Source of the DNA: Phytohabitans houttuyneae
GTDB lineage: Bacteria; Actinomycetota; Actinomycetes; Mycobacteriales; Micromonosporaceae
Assembly (NCBI RefSeq): GCF_011764425.1
Contig: NZ_BLPF01000001.1
Span: forward strand, 3,215,001-3,279,000
Reading direction: 5' to 3'
Length of the DNA stretch: 64,000 nucleotides
The translations under genes were made by a program, and so were the position numbers. Shown here one piece after another: positions 1 to 10,086 of the stretch (position 1 is its first letter; every line of letters starts with the position of its first letter). The notes below the pieces were generated by a model that was not told the DNA's origin, searched no databases, and was given only the letters and a program-made list of their open reading frames with translations.

Positions 1-1096
1 GGCCCAGGCTGGCGACGCTGCCAACGTGCTTGTGCTTGTACTGCACGGGCTCCTTGCCCCGGATGACCGCGCGGATGTTGTCGGCCATGCGCACCGCCTG
101 GCGCACCGCGTGCTGGGCGCTGGGCGAGCAGAACGTGCCGGGCGGGCCGGTCAGGTCGGGCACCGCCGCGCAGTCACCCGCGCTCCACACGCCCTCCAGC
201 ACCGTGTCGCCGTCGACCACCTGGAGCGTCGGCAGGCAGGTGATCCGCCCCCGGTTGTCGCGCGGCAGGTCGGTGTCGTCGAGCATGGGCGAGGGCTTGA
301 CGCCGGCCGTCCACACGAGCGTGTCGGAGGCGAAGCTGTCGCCGTCGGACAGCTTCACCACGCCGTCCAAACAGGACTCCAGGCGGGTGTCGAGGCGGAT
401 GTCCAGGCCGCGCTTGAGCAGCTGCTGCACCGTGTAGGCACCCATGTCGCGGTCGACCTCGGGCAGCACCCGCTGGGTCGCCTCGACGAGCACCCAGTGC
501 ATGTCGCCGACGGTCAGCTCCGGGTAGTACTTGAGCGCGTCGCGCGCCATGTCTTCCATCTCGGCGAGCGCCTCGATGCCCGCGTAGCCGCCGCCGACGA
601 AGACGAACGTGAGCGCGCGCCGCCGCGTCTCCAGGTCGGTGGTGGCGGCCGCCACGTCGAGCCGGTCGAGGACGTGGTTGCGCAGGTAGATGGCCTCACC
701 GATGGTCTTGAACCCGATGCCCTGCTCGCGCAGCCCGGGAATGGGCAGCGTGCGGGAGACCGAGCCGGGGGCCACGACGATGTGGTCGTACTCGATCTCC
801 AGGGGCGGGCCGATGATCGGCTGCACGGTGGCCGCCTTGCGGGTGTGCTCGATCCGCGTGACCGCACCGGAAACGATCTTGCAGTGCTTCAACTCGCGTC
901 GCAGCGGCACCACGGAGTGGCGCGGCGAGATGTTTCCGGCCGCTGCTTCCGGCAGGAACGGCTGGTACGTCATGTGCGGCTGCGGATCGACGACCGTGAC
1001 CTCGGCCTCGCGCGCCCGGAGTTTCTTGGACAGCCGCAGGGCCGCGTACAGGCCGACGTGGCCGGCCCCCACCACAAGGATCCGTTGCGGACTCAC
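1..1096 (-). CDS. Type II NADH dehydrogenase-like FAD oxidoreductase (C-terminus cut by window edge)
   Basis: Likely a single-subunit, non-proton-pumping NADH:quinone oxidoreductase at the inner face of the membrane, or a close relative in the pyridine nucleotide-disulphide oxidoreductase superfamily. The first FAD-binding glycine motif, LVVGAGHVGLYAA, lies at about residues 6-18. A second dinucleotide-binding motif, FVFVGGGYAGIEA, sits near residue 163. Towards the end of the visible part, SAGDCAAVPD is the usual flavin-contacting segment. The start is GTG at 1096, directly ahead of the first glycine motif. The frame stays open to base 1, so about 365 residues are visible of the usual 400-470, and the membrane-anchoring C-terminus is missing. 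It reads away from the window and has 106 bp of its own upstream sequence. Confidence 0.88.
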   Translation of the reverse strand, partial: MSPQRILVVGAGHVGLYAALRLSKKLRAREAEVTVVDPQPHMTYQPFLPEAAAGNISPRHSVVPLRRELKHCKIVSGAVTRIEHTRKAATVQPIIGPPLEIEYDHIVVAPGSVSRTLPIPGLREQGIGFKTIGEAIYLRNHVLDRLDVAAATTDLETRRRALTFVFVGGGYAGIEALAEMEDMARDALKYYPELTVGDMHWVLVEATQRVLPEVDRDMGAYTVQQLLKRGLDIRLDTRLESCLDGVVKLSDGDSFASDTLVWTAGVKPSPMLDDTDLPRDNRGRITCLPTLQVVDGDTVLEGVWSAGDCAAVPDLTGPPGTFCSPSAQHAVRQAVRMADNIRAVIRGKEPVQYKHKHVGSVASLG

Positions 1097-1202
1097 GACC
1101 TACATCATTCCCCTGTGTGCGCCGTTACACCTGGTCCATGCCGGCATCTGTGACCGCCGATACGACCGGTGTGACGGCGGCTACCATGCCGCGCGGCGAG
1201 GC

Positions 1203-1520
1203 TCAGCGGCGGCGCAGCAGCCAGGCGAGCAGCGCGGTGGCGCCCAAAGCCACCGCCAGGCCGGCCAGCGCGGCCGCCAGCAGGTCGCGGTCGCCGCCGC
1301 GGTTGGCCGCGCTGAGCAGCAGCACGGTGAGCACGGCGGAGCCGAGGACCACCGCGAGCGCGCGGGAGAGCCAGCGCACCGTGACCTCGGCCGGAATGTG
1401 GGCGTCGTAGGGCAGGAGCGCGGTGAGCGCGGCGAGGCTGTGGGTCAGGTAGAGGAACGACGCGAGCGCGATCAGGCGCCACAGCTCGACCGGGTCGTCG
1501 TACCAGATCGTGGAGGTCAC
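1203..1520 (-). CDS. Small three-helix membrane protein, last gene of the MoxR/DUF58 operon
   Basis: 105-residue integral membrane protein of unknown function. It has about three hydrophobic segments (roughly residues 12-32, 48-66 and 76-100) and ends in an Arg triplet. I start it at GTG 1520 because that codon overlaps the stop of the preceding gene as GTGA, the same arrangement used at every other junction in this operon. A longer in-frame start at 1559 would run far into the upstream gene. It is the sixth and last gene of the set running from 5427 down to 1203, so a role in the same membrane process is inferred only from position. Confidence 0.7.
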   Translation of the reverse strand: MTSTIWYDDPVELWRLIALASFLYLTHSLAALTALLPYDAHIPAEVTVRWLSRALAVVLGSAVLTVLLLSAANRGGDRDLLAAALAGLAVALGATALLAWLLRRR

Positions 1521-1744
1521 CCACCCCCGACCGCGACGAGGATCGCCACGGTGACCCACGGACTGCGCGGGAGGATGGCGGCGACGGCGGCCTGGATCAC
1601 CAGCGCGGCGACGAAGTAGCCGCCGCGCAGCTCCGCCGGAAACGCGACCACGAGCGCGGCCAGCGCGACCGCGAAGACGCCCGCGCGGGCCAGCAGCGGT
1701 CCGACGGTGGCCCGCGACAGCACGTGCGAGACGCGGCCGATCAT
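1517..1744 (-). CDS. 75-aa hydrophobic membrane protein in the MoxR/DUF58 operon
   Basis: Very small membrane protein with two hydrophobic segments, about residues 16-36 and 42-58, then a short third one at the C-terminus. The start is ATG 1744, which overlaps the DUF58 stop codon as ATGA. The same frame stays open much further upstream, but that part is antisense-like shadow inside the DUF58 gene, so the overlap decides the start. I recognise no family. The coupling at both ends argues that it is expressed, and a partner or assembly role next to the DUF58 protein is an inference. Confidence 0.68.
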   Translation of the reverse strand: MIGRVSHVLSRATVGPLLARAGVFAVALAALVVAFPAELRGGYFVAALVIQAAVAAILPRSPWVTVAILVAVGGG

Positions 1745-3095
1745 CGCAGGGCCCCCTTCGGCGCGGAGGCCATCCGCGCGACGTCGCGCAGCACCAGGTC
1801 GAGGCTGCCGGCGCCGGCCCAGCGCACCACCGGCACGCCGTGCTCGCGGAGCTGGCCGATCGTGTTGTCGCGCTCCAGCCGCCACAGCCGGTGCGCGACC
1901 TCGGTGTAGTCGCTGCGGTGCGGCGGCTTGACGCCCTCCGGCAGGGTGTCGACGGCGAGCACGAACCGGCCGGCGCGGGCCAGCCGGGCGAGCATCTCGG
2001 CCGAGCGGCTGTCGACCAGCGGGGTGAAGACCACCACGAGCGCGTCCGAGGAGAGCAGGTGCGGGCCGAAGACCTGGTCGTACGGCTCGTACGGGGACGG
2101 CTGCGCCTCGACGTCGAGGAGCCACTCCAGCACCGTCAGGTACTGCCGGCGGCCGGTCGCCGGGCGCAGGCGGCGGGCTGACGTGCCGTACTCCAGCATG
2201 GACACCCGGTCACCGCGGTGCAGGTAGTGCTCGGCGATGGCGGCCGCGGCCCGCACGGTGGTGTCGAGCACCGACGCGGTGCTCCCGACGCCGCCCGAGC
2301 CGCCCGCCTCGGCGAGCACGTCGAGCAGCAGCACCACCTCGGCGTCGCGGTCGGAGAGCGTGGCCGCCACATGCAGCTGCCGGGCCCGCAGCGACACGCG
2401 CCAGTCGATGCGGCGGAGGCGGTCGCCGGGCTGGAAGACGCGTACGCCGGCCAGCTCGCCGCCCTCGCCGGGCCGCCGCGACCGGTGGCCGCCGACCAGG
2501 CCGGCGGCGCGCGGCATCGCCTCGTCGGCGTCGAAGGGCTCGGTTATGGGGTACACCTTGACGTCCTGGGCGTACGCGACGCCGGGCCGGCTGATCAGGA
2601 GCCCGTCGCAGGCGGCGGCGCGCGCGGCGGCCGGGCCGAGCGGGTGGCGCCCCCACCGCAGCGCCGTGCCGCGCAGCTCCACCTGGTCGACGGCGCCCGG
2701 CGCGAGGGTCAGCACGGACGGCCGGTCACCATCCTTGATCCGCAGCCACCGCGGGATGCGGGTGCGGACCACCACCAGGTCGTACGCGGGCGGGTCCGGG
2801 TTGCCGACGGTGACCGCGGCCAGCGCCTCGGCGCCCTCCACGATGTAGCCCTCGTCGACGTCCAGCGCGATCCGCGGCCGCTCGCGAGGGCGGCGGTGCA
2901 GCGCCACGGCGGTGCCCAGCGCGAACGGGATGGCCAGCACCACCAGGTCGACCCGCCCGGCCAGCACGCCCGCGATCAGCAGCAGGCCGCTCACGAGTAC
3001 CGCCCGGCCGAGTGCCCGCGTCGGCGCCCACTCCGGCTGGGTGTCGAGAAACTCGCCGCTCGCCTCGACCCCTGGCACCGCCGGCCGGAGGAGGG

Positions 3096-3099
<4 letters not shown>
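1741..3099 (-). CDS. DUF58 domain protein (MoxR partner)
   Basis: 452-residue DUF58 protein. After a short cytoplasmic head come two adjacent transmembrane segments at about residues 28-65. A long soluble part follows, carrying the family signature RVFQPGDRLRRIDWRVS near residue 230, then a von Willebrand A-like strand containing VVLLLDV. DUF58 proteins accompany MoxR AAA+ ATPases and are thought to help assemble or activate other complexes; the client here is unknown. The start GTG 3099 overlaps the moxR stop as GTGA. The larger open frame running to 3576 lies inside moxR and is a shadow. Both flanking junctions are 4-nt overlaps, so stoichiometric translation with moxR is likely. Confidence 0.88.
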
Positions 3100-4138
<1,039 letters not shown>

Positions 4139-4142
<4 letters not shown>

Positions 4143-4732
4143 AGTTTCTCCAGTCGGGAGACGGACGCCGCCAACTCGCGCGGCGCCAGCGGGCGCTTGA
4201 CCGGGGTGGTCAGGATCTTCCACAACTCTTCGCCGAGGAGCGCGCGGGCGCTGCGCGGGTCGCTGGCGATCGTAAGGCCATGGCGCTGCCGCAGCCGCTC
4301 GTCGGCGAGCTCCCGGAGCATCTTCGGCACGGTGCGCAGGTAGCGGTCGGCGTCTTCGCGGCGCGACCAGCCCAGCGGCACCTCCCACCGGTGCACCGCG
4401 AGACGCAGCGCGTCCTGGCTGGCCGACCAGTTGTAGTCGCCGCTCTCCTCGCCCATCACCCGGCGGAGCCCCACCTTGACCAGCGGCGGCGCCGCCACGG
4501 TCGCCACCACGCGGCGGAGCAGGAGCAGGGAGAGGCAGCCCGCGAACGCGAGGGGGATCGACAGCTCAAGCCCACCCATCCGCATGCCGAACACGGCGAC
4601 CGCCGCGAGCCCCGCGGCGGTCAGCACCGTGCGGATCCACCACCCGACCCCGCTCGACTCCTTCTTGGCCTGCTGCTGCGGCGCCGGCTCCTCGTCATGC
4701 CGCAGCAGGTCGTCGATGCTCGCGTCGCTCAC
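4139..4732 (-). CDS. Membrane protein of the MoxR operon
   Basis: 197-residue protein with an acidic and Gln-rich head, two to three hydrophobic segments between about residues 30 and 85, and a soluble basic C-terminal half without a motif I recognise. The start is GTG 4732, overlapping the DUF4129 stop as GTGA; the stop overlaps the moxR ATG. Proteins of this size and layout recur between DUF4129 and MoxR genes in actinomycetes. The function is unknown, and a membrane scaffold for the MoxR/DUF58 pair is only an inference. Confidence 0.75.
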
Positions 4733-5427
4733 GGCCGCCCCACCCCCGCGGTCAGCTCGGCGCGCAGGCGCTGGAGGGCGGCGCGGGCCTGCTCGCGCAT
4801 GCGCTCGTCGACGGCGTGCGTCGCGTACCGCGCCTCGCGGTAGACGTCGGCGAAGCTGCCCAGCACGTCACCGCTCACGTTGTGCTCGCCGAGCAGCCGG
4901 GTGACAAGGTCGGTGGGGGTGTCGGTGGCCTGGCGCGGCGTGCCGGCCGCGGCCGCCGCCTGCTCCAGCCGCAGCCAGCAGGCGATCACCGCCCGCCGCG
5001 GGTCGAGGTCGGCGTCCGAGAGGTCGATGAGGCCGGCGTCGAGCGCGGCGACGACCTCCTCGGCGCTCGCCGTGCGGCTCAGCTGCCGTGGCGGCATCTT
5101 TCCGCGCACGCGGCGGCGGGTCACCTCGCGGGCGAGGGTCCAGATCATCACACCCAGGAGTACGGCGAGGATGACGCAGCCGATGACCACGGCGGCGGTG
5201 CGCAGCCAGCCGGGCACCTCGGTCGGGTCGGTGTCGACGAAGTCGCCCGGCTGGGGGGTCACCTGCACCTCCCGCTCCTGAAACTCGGGAGCTGGGCCGG
5301 AACCCGTCGACGGCTCGTCGACCCGCCCTATCTGCGGCGACGAATGGGCGGCAGCGACCGTCGCGAGGGCGAGCAGCAGGACCACCGCGGCCAGGGGCCA
5401 CCATTTGCGCAGGGAACCAGGAGTCAT
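4729..5427 (-). CDS. DUF4129 domain membrane protein, first gene of the MoxR operon
   Basis: 232 residues. An N-terminal hydrophobic segment at about residues 9-27 looks like a signal anchor. A Pro- and Glu-rich extracytoplasmic stretch follows, then a second transmembrane helix at about residues 75-100. The cytoplasmic C-terminal DUF4129 region contains the typical RRAVIACWLRLEQAAAAAG segment. DUF4129 domains are usually found with transglutaminase-like or MoxR/DUF58 systems. It starts at ATG 5427 as the operon leader, with 58 bp between it and the next gene upstream, so the operon promoter probably lies in that gap or further upstream. Confidence 0.82.
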   Translation of the reverse strand: MTPGSLRKWWPLAAVVLLLALATVAAAHSSPQIGRVDEPSTGSGPAPEFQEREVQVTPQPGDFVDTDPTEVPGWLRTAAVVIGCVILAVLLGVMIWTLAREVTRRRVRGKMPPRQLSRTASAEEVVAALDAGLIDLSDADLDPRRAVIACWLRLEQAAAAAGTPRQATDTPTDLVTRLLGEHNVSGDVLGSFADVYREARYATHAVDERMREQARAALQRLRAELTAGVGRP

Positions 5428-5485
5428 TTGGCGTTATGTCCGGAATGTTAAGCGTCGGGCGTGCCTGTAACCGTACCGTCCGGTG

Positions 5486-6220
5486 TCAGGCAAGCCCTGC
5501 GAGGTGCTTCGCGGCGGCGAAGACATCGTCCAGCATCGCCGGTGTGAGCCGCCCGGTAAAGGTGTTCTGCTGGCTGACGTGGTAACAACCCAGCACCGTT
5601 GGCACACCTTCGGCGCTCCACCTGGCGCCGTGGCCGAACGCGGGGCGGGGCACGGGCGGACGAAACCCGTACACCGCGGCCATGGCCGGCCACCACGCGG
5701 CCCAGGCGAACGCGCCGAGCGCGACCACCACCCGCACCGTGGGTTTGACCAACTCGATCTCGCGGTGCAGCCAGGGCGCGCAGGTGTCCCGCTCCCCGGG
5801 AGTCGGCTTGTTATCCGGCGGCGCGCAGCGGACCGCGGCGAATATGCGGGTGTCGCGCAGCGCCAGCCCGTCGTCGAGCGACACGCTGGTCGCCTGGTTG
5901 GCCAGGCCCGCGCGGTGCAGCGCGGCGAAGAGCACGTCACCGGAGCGGTCGCCGGTGAAGATCCGGCCGGTGCGGTTACCGCCGTGCGCCGCCGGCGCGA
6001 GGCCGAGGATGGCGAGCCGGGCGCCGGCCGCGCCGAAGCCCGGCACGGGGCGGCCCCAGTACTCCTGGTCGCGAAACGACGCGCGCTTGGTCGCGGCCAC
6101 CTCCTCGCGCCAGGCCACGAGGCGGGGACACGCGAAACAGGACGAGACACCGGCGTCGAGGTCGGCGAGACTGGCCGACCGCCGCGCGCGTTCGGCCACC
6201 TCATCGGGGGTACGGATCAT
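5486..6220 (-). CDS. Family 5 (UdgB-type) uracil-DNA glycosylase
   Basis: 244-residue DNA repair enzyme that excises uracil and probably other deaminated bases. Motif 1 reads [14 protein letters not shown] (about residues 73-86), and the second active-site motif reads [13 protein letters not shown] (about 214-226). Both are diagnostic for family 5, which lacks the polar catalytic residue of family 1. Four cysteines at 28, 31, 132 and 147 are placed to bind the 4Fe-4S cluster of this family. The length is normal. The start is ATG 6220. The gene stands between a dienelactone hydrolase gene upstream (15-bp gap) and the MoxR operon downstream. Confidence 0.93.
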   Translation of the reverse strand: MIRTPDEVAERARRSASLADLDAGVSSCFACPRLVAWREEVAATKRASFRDQEYWGRPVPGFGAAGARLAILGLAPAAHGGNRTGRIFTGDRSGDVLFAALHRAGLANQATSVSLDDGLALRDTRIFAAVRCAPPDNKPTPGERDTCAPWLHREIELVKPTVRVVVALGAFAWAAWWPAMAAVYGFRPPVPRPAFGHGARWSAEGVPTVLGCYHVSQQNTFTGRLTPAMLDDVFAAAKHLAGLA

Positions 6221-6235
6221 CCGGCGACGCGTGTG

Positions 6236-6919
6236 TCAGGCGAGCTTCTTGCGGAAGAAGTCGAGCGTGCGGGCCCACGAGCTGGCGGCCGCCTCCCGGT
6301 CGAAGACCTCGGGCCGGTCGTCGTTGAAGAAGGCGTGCTTGGTGCCGGGGTAGTCGTACAGGCCGCAGTCACCGCCGGCCTCCTCGATCGAGCGCCGGGC
6401 CAGCTGCACGCCCTCGGCCGCCGAGGTGCCGTCACCCTCCGAGCAGTGGATGATCGCCGACTTGCCGGCGTAGCCGGCCCAGTCCGGGCGCATCCGCTCC
6501 CACGGCAGCACCGGGTAGAAGCCGACCGTGGCGGCGATCTGGTCGGAGAGCGTGGCCGACCACAGCGCGAGGCTGCCACCCGCGCAGAATCCCACCGCGC
6601 CCACCTTGCCGCCGGTCTCGGGCCGCTCCGCGAGGTACGCCGCGGCGCCGGCGATGTCCTTGGCGGCCTGGTCCATGGCGAGACCCATGATGAGCTTGCC
6701 CGCCTCGTCCGGCTCGGTGGTGTGCTTGCCGTGGTAGAGGTCGGGCGCCAGCGCCACGAACCCCGCCTCGGCAAACCGGTCGGCCAGTGAGGTGATGTGG
6801 GGCACCAGTCCCCAGTACTCCTGGATCACCACGACGGCGGGAGCACCCGGGGCGGGCGGTAGAGCGAGATATCCCTCACTCGTGCCGCCATTGCTGCGGT
6901 AGCTAACCATCTCGCCCAT
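6236..6919 (-). CDS. Dienelactone hydrolase family protein
   Basis: 227-residue alpha/beta hydrolase of the dienelactone hydrolase family, cytoplasmic (no signal). The nucleophile elbow reads GFCAGG with Cys112, the family's cysteine nucleophile. Asp163 in SEGDGT and His195 in GTKHAFFND complete a plausible Cys-Asp-His triad. Glu34 in QEYWG is the conserved residue that in characterised members keeps the cysteine buried until substrate binds. The natural substrate cannot be told from sequence, since many members are general carboxylesterases rather than chlorocatechol-pathway enzymes and no aromatic degradation genes are nearby. It starts at ATG 6919 and may be co-transcribed with the uracil-DNA glycosylase 15 bp downstream. 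Confidence 0.9.
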   Translation of the reverse strand: MGEMVSYRSNGGTSEGYLALPPAPGAPAVVVIQEYWGLVPHITSLADRFAEAGFVALAPDLYHGKHTTEPDEAGKLIMGLAMDQAAKDIAGAAAYLAERPETGGKVGAVGFCAGGSLALWSATLSDQIAATVGFYPVLPWERMRPDWAGYAGKSAIIHCSEGDGTSAAEGVQLARRSIEEAGGDCGLYDYPGTKHAFFNDDRPEVFDREAAASSWARTLDFFRKKLA

Positions 6920-7028
6920 GGGCCGTCCTCCTGCCGGTCAGTCATCGTTGGCTGGTCGCACAGTGGCGTTCTTGCGGTGCGCGTAGCCTGCCATGCCGTA
7001 CCAGGGCGAGGAAAGACAACGGCGGCGT

Positions 7029-7060
7029 GGCGTACACCTCCCTGTCGTGCGGTGTACGCC
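7029..7060. terminator. Inverted repeat downstream of the LppU-like gene
   Basis: Perfect 10-bp inverted repeat (GGCGTACACC at 7029-7038, GGTGTACGCC at 7051-7060) with a 12-nt loop. It sits 25 bp past the stop of the minus-strand gene ending at 7085 and has no T-tract, as is common for actinomycete terminators. The flanking sequence also repeats part of the arm in direct orientation. Confidence 0.5.
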
Positions 7061-7084
7061 TCGCTGTCGAGGGGAACCGGGGAA

Positions 7085-7528
7085 TCAGGCCGGCTTCAGG
7101 CAGAGCACGTAACCCTTGCCGCCGGCCGGGATCGCATAGAAGCGCATCGTCGTCTCCGCGAAGGCCTTGCACACCTCGTCGACCGATGCCTGCTCGGCGG
7201 TGACGTCGTCGACCCGGCCCACCACCGAGTACTTCGCGTCGGCGGCTTCGCACGCCACCACCTTGACGTCGTTGACGCTGGTCTCCTCGCCGGTGACCGC
7301 CTGCGGCAGGTTGGCGAGGCAGTCGCCGGCCTTGGCGTCCTGCGTGGGGTCGGTGGCGGAGAGCACGTTGCGCACGACGACGACGGCGACGACCGCGAGC
7401 ACCACGACCGCGAGGATGCCGACGATGGCGACGATCACCTTGCCTGCGCCGCCTTTCTTCTCGGGCGCTGGCGCGGCCTCCGACGCCGCAGGCTCTTCCT
7501 GGGTCGGCGCGGCTGGCTGGTCGGTCAC
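7085..7528 (-). CDS. LppU/SCO3897-like single-pass membrane protein
   Basis: 147-residue protein with a Pro/Ala/Glu-rich cytoplasmic head, one transmembrane helix at about residues 31-53 (IVAIVGILAVVVLAVVAVVV), and an extracytoplasmic domain with four cysteines, in DCL, ACE, VCK and LCL contexts, that could form two disulphides. This layout matches LppU/SCO3897-type small secreted-domain proteins of unknown function. I start at GTG 7528, preceded by a GAGAGGA ribosome-binding site. The frame is open 13 codons further up, but that part lacks such a site. It appears monocistronic, with a hairpin downstream. Confidence 0.72.
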   Translation of the reverse strand: MTDQPAAPTQEEPAASEAAPAPEKKGGAGKVIVAIVGILAVVVLAVVAVVVVRNVLSATDPTQDAKAGDCLANLPQAVTGEETSVNDVKVVACEAADAKYSVVGRVDDVTAEQASVDEVCKAFAETTMRFYAIPAGGKGYVLCLKPA

Positions 7529-7612
7529 GGCGGCGTCCTCTCGGGATGTGTGTGTCGGCGGTGGCAACCTAACGAGCCCGCCCAGCCGCCGCCACCCCGT
7601 AGCGGAACGCGC

Positions 7613-8305
7613 CTATCCGGTCGCGGACGGCGATGGCGCGGGAGTCACGTCGACGATCGTCGGCGCCACCTCCCACTCGCCGCGGCGCTGCGTGTCGTGG
7701 TCGACCTGCATGAGGTTGCCGATGCCGGGGAGGATCAGCAGCGCGATGACGGCGGCCAGCCCGATCCGGTGGGGACGGGGCAGGCGGCCCTGCCGCTGGC
7801 CGAGCCAGACGGAGCCGATCACGAAGCCCGCCAGCAACACGAGACCCGCCAGAGTGGAGTCGCCCACCTGGATCCGGGGCAGCAGGCCGATCGAGTCCTT
7901 TGCGGGGAGGTCGGCGAGCGCCATCGCGAGCAGGTAGCCGCGCACAACCCACCAGGCCGGTCGCAGTAAGAGAAGAAAGTCGCTTCCCCTCGCGTACCCA
8001 ACAAGGGGTCCGGTCCTTGTGTCGATCACCTGGAGGCGGGCGCGGACCTTGCCCACGACGTCGCGCAGCCGCGGGTCGACGGTGAGCCGCCGGCGGCGAC
8101 GGCCCGCGGGCACGCCGGCCGCGGCCCGGAGCTCGGCGGCGTAGGCGGCGGGCGGCCCCAGCCGCTCGGCCAGCGACCCCTCGCCCTCGGCGGCGACCTC
8201 CGCGAGGTGCTCCGGCAGGTCTTCGAGCAGCTCGTCACGCGCGGTCGCGGGCAGGTCGGCGAGCGCGGTGCGGACCTGTGCCACGTAGTCGGCGACCTCG
8301 TTCAC
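7613..8305 (-). CDS. HAAS-type membrane protein coupled to PadR regulator
   Basis: 230 residues. The N-terminal 50 residues, with VRTALADLPATARDELLEDL, form a helical HAAS/DUF1700-like domain, the kind usually encoded with PadR regulators. A basic linker follows, then three to four hydrophobic segments between about residues 110 and 190, and a short Pro/Ser tail. Its GTG start at 8305 overlaps the stop of the PadR gene as GTGA. The domain and coupling suggest a membrane partner or target of that regulator. The biochemical role is unknown. Confidence 0.8.
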   Translation of the reverse strand: MNEVADYVAQVRTALADLPATARDELLEDLPEHLAEVAAEGEGSLAERLGPPAAYAAELRAAAGVPAGRRRRRLTVDPRLRDVVGKVRARLQVIDTRTGPLVGYARGSDFLLLLRPAWWVVRGYLLAMALADLPAKDSIGLLPRIQVGDSTLAGLVLLAGFVIGSVWLGQRQGRLPRPHRIGLAAVIALLILPGIGNLMQVDHDTQRRGEWEVAPTIVDVTPAPSPSATG

Positions 8306-8634
8306 GCCACCATCCCCCGATCCGCGAGCAGAGTGTCCATAGTGGACGCGAACGTGCGCCAGACCTTGCCGGACCGCTGCAGCTGGTCGCGGCCGCTGGC
8401 GTTGAGCCCGTAGTACTTACGGTGCGGCCCCTCTTCGCTCGGGACCACGTAGGTCGTCAGGAAGCCAGCCTGGAAGAGCCGGCGCAGCGTGCCGTAGACC
8501 GAGGCGTCGCCGACCTCGTCGAGCCCGGCCGCGCGGAGGCGGCGCAGGATGTCGTAGCCATAGCCGTCGCCCTCCTTGAGCACCGCCAGCACCGCGAGAT
8601 CCAGGACGCCCTTGAGCAACTGGGTGGTGTCCAC
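8302..8634 (-). CDS. PadR family transcriptional regulator
   Basis: 110-residue winged-helix repressor-type protein. The head VDTTQLLKGVLDLAVLAVL and the wing region YVVPSEEGPHRKYYGLN are characteristic of PadR proteins. It starts at GTG 8634, where the family's conserved N-terminus begins. The open frame extends 36 codons upstream, but that part overlaps the divergent promoter region and matches nothing. It is co-translated with the HAAS membrane protein. The 74-bp gap to the divergent gene at 8709 is the likely site of autoregulation, though I could not pick out a convincing operator. Confidence 0.9.
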   Translation of the reverse strand: MDTTQLLKGVLDLAVLAVLKEGDGYGYDILRRLRAAGLDEVGDASVYGTLRRLFQAGFLTTYVVPSEEGPHRKYYGLNASGRDQLQRSGKVWRTFASTMDTLLADRGMVA

Positions 8635-8708
8635 GGGCGTGGACGCTACTCTGCACTGCGAAGTACCGTCAAGCCCGTAGTAGTGCCACGAGAGGCTAGT
8701 GTGTCGCC

Positions 8709-9137
8709 GTGCAGGGCGAGGATGTGTTGGGGCGCTTGGCAAATGCCACTGGCGTCTACCGTGGGCGCGGCGACGGCCCCGAGAGCGGACCCTTCGTGGC
8801 TCGGATGGCGGTGTCGTCGGCCATTCGCGGCCGCGCGGTCACCCTCGACTACGAGGCCACCAACGACCACAACGGCCTGCAGCACATCGAGCACACGGTG
8901 CTTGTGGCCGGCGAGGCGGGGCGCCTGGAGCTGCACGTCGCCTGCCTGGAGCTGCCCGGTGTGGTGCGCTTCACGCAGACCAAGCCGGGCGAGTTCACGG
9001 CGTACGAGGGGCCGCTGGTGGCCCGCATCCTCCTGCTCCTGCCCCAACCGGGAGCGATCAGCTACGCGTGGTGGTGGTCGCGCGACGAGTCGGACCCGCG
9101 CGAGCAGTCCCGCGCGGAGCTGCGCCGCACGGGCTGA
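8709..9137 (+). CDS. Conserved hypothetical protein, possibly lipocalin-like
   Basis: 142-residue soluble protein without signal peptide or membrane segment. It alternates short beta-type stretches (VTLDYEATNDHN, HTVLVAGEAGRLELHVACLE, ARILLLLP) and has a Trp-rich segment, AYAWWWSRDE-like, near the end. The pattern suggests an antiparallel beta-barrel resembling DUF1579 or other lipocalin-like proteins, but I cannot assign a family with certainty. The start is GTG 8709. It is transcribed divergently from the PadR gene, so it may belong to the regulator's target set. Confidence 0.6.
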   Translation: MQGEDVLGRLANATGVYRGRGDGPESGPFVARMAVSSAIRGRAVTLDYEATNDHNGLQHIEHTVLVAGEAGRLELHVACLELPGVVRFTQTKPGEFTAYEGPLVARILLLLPQPGAISYAWWWSRDESDPREQSRAELRRTG

Positions 9138-9138
9138 C

Positions 9139-10068
9139 TCACGGTGTGGGCTGGATGCTCCACGCGATGCCGTCGAGGATGTCGTGCTCGCTCGCCACGA
9201 CCGCGGGCATGCCGGCGCGCTCCATGATGACGCGGAGCACCAGCGCGCCCGCGACGATCACGTCCGCCCGGCCCGGGTGCATCACCGGGATCTCCAGGCG
9301 CTGGGCGGTGGTCATCGCGAGCAGGTCGCCGGTGACCTTGGCCACCGCGTCGTACGACACCACGGCATGGTGGATGCGACTCGGGTTGTACTCGGACAGG
9401 CCCAGCGCGATCGCGGCCACCGTCGTCACCGAGCCGGCCAGGCCCACCAGCGTCCGCGCCTCGCGGCCCGGCACGGCGGCCAGCGCGCGGTCGACGGCGG
9501 CGGTGATGTCGCCGGTGGCGGCGGCGACCTCGGCGGGCGTGGGCGGGTCGCTGTGCAGGTGCCGCTCGGTCATCCGCACGCACCCGATGTCGACCGAGAT
9601 CGCACCCTCCACGGTGGACTCGCCGACCACGAACTCGGTGGAGCCGCCCCCGATGTCCACCACCAGGTAGGGCGGCTCCGCGGCCAGGCCACGCACGGCG
9701 CCGGTGAACGAGAGGCGCGCCTCCTCGTCGCCGCTCACCACCTCCGGCTCGACACCCAGCGTCTCCACGACCATGGCGCGAAAGTCTCCCGCGTTCGCCG
9801 CGTCGCGGGTGGCCGACGTCGCGCACATCCGCACCCGGGTGGCGCCCAGCTCGCGGATCTGCGCCGCGTACGACGCGAGCGCCACCCGCGTGCGCTCGAT
9901 CGCCTCCGGCGCCAGCCGCCCCGTGCGGTCGACCCCCTGACCCAGGCGGACGATCTCCATGCGCCGCACCACATCGACCAGCGGAGCGTCCCCGCCCGCC
10001 GCCGGAAGGTCGGCCACCAGCAGGCGGATCGAGTTGGTACCGCAGTCGATCGCCGCCACCCTCGTCAT
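9139..10068 (-). CDS. ppx: Ppx/GppA family exopolyphosphatase
   Basis: 309-residue ASKHA-fold phosphatase expected to shorten inorganic polyphosphate or hydrolyse pppGpp. Phosphate-1 motif IDCGTNSIRLL is near residues 7-17; VVSGDEEARLSF follows, and the phosphate-2 motif VVDIGGGSTEF is near residue 140. This is the short, single-module form typical of actinobacteria, corresponding to the two Mycobacterium Ppx proteins, without the helical C-terminal extension of E. coli PPX. The start is ATG 10068. It belongs to the conserved eno-ftsB-DUF501-ppx neighbourhood but is separated here by an acetyltransferase gene, a dispersed repeat and a broken NUDIX gene on the other strand. Confidence 0.92.
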   Translation of the reverse strand: MTRVAAIDCGTNSIRLLVADLPAAGGDAPLVDVVRRMEIVRLGQGVDRTGRLAPEAIERTRVALASYAAQIRELGATRVRMCATSATRDAANAGDFRAMVVETLGVEPEVVSGDEEARLSFTGAVRGLAAEPPYLVVDIGGGSTEFVVGESTVEGAISVDIGCVRMTERHLHSDPPTPAEVAAATGDITAAVDRALAAVPGREARTLVGLAGSVTTVAAIALGLSEYNPSRIHHAVVSYDAVAKVTGDLLAMTTAQRLEIPVMHPGRADVIVAGALVLRVIMERAGMPAVVASEHDILDGIAWSIQPTP

Positions 10069-10086
10069 GGGTGAGACCCTATCGGG

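Noticed and set aside
26-1153. 375-codon plus-strand frame at the left edge
   Set aside because: The reverse strand encodes a convincing FAD/NADH dehydrogenase without stops; the plus frame has His/Arg-rich shadow composition.
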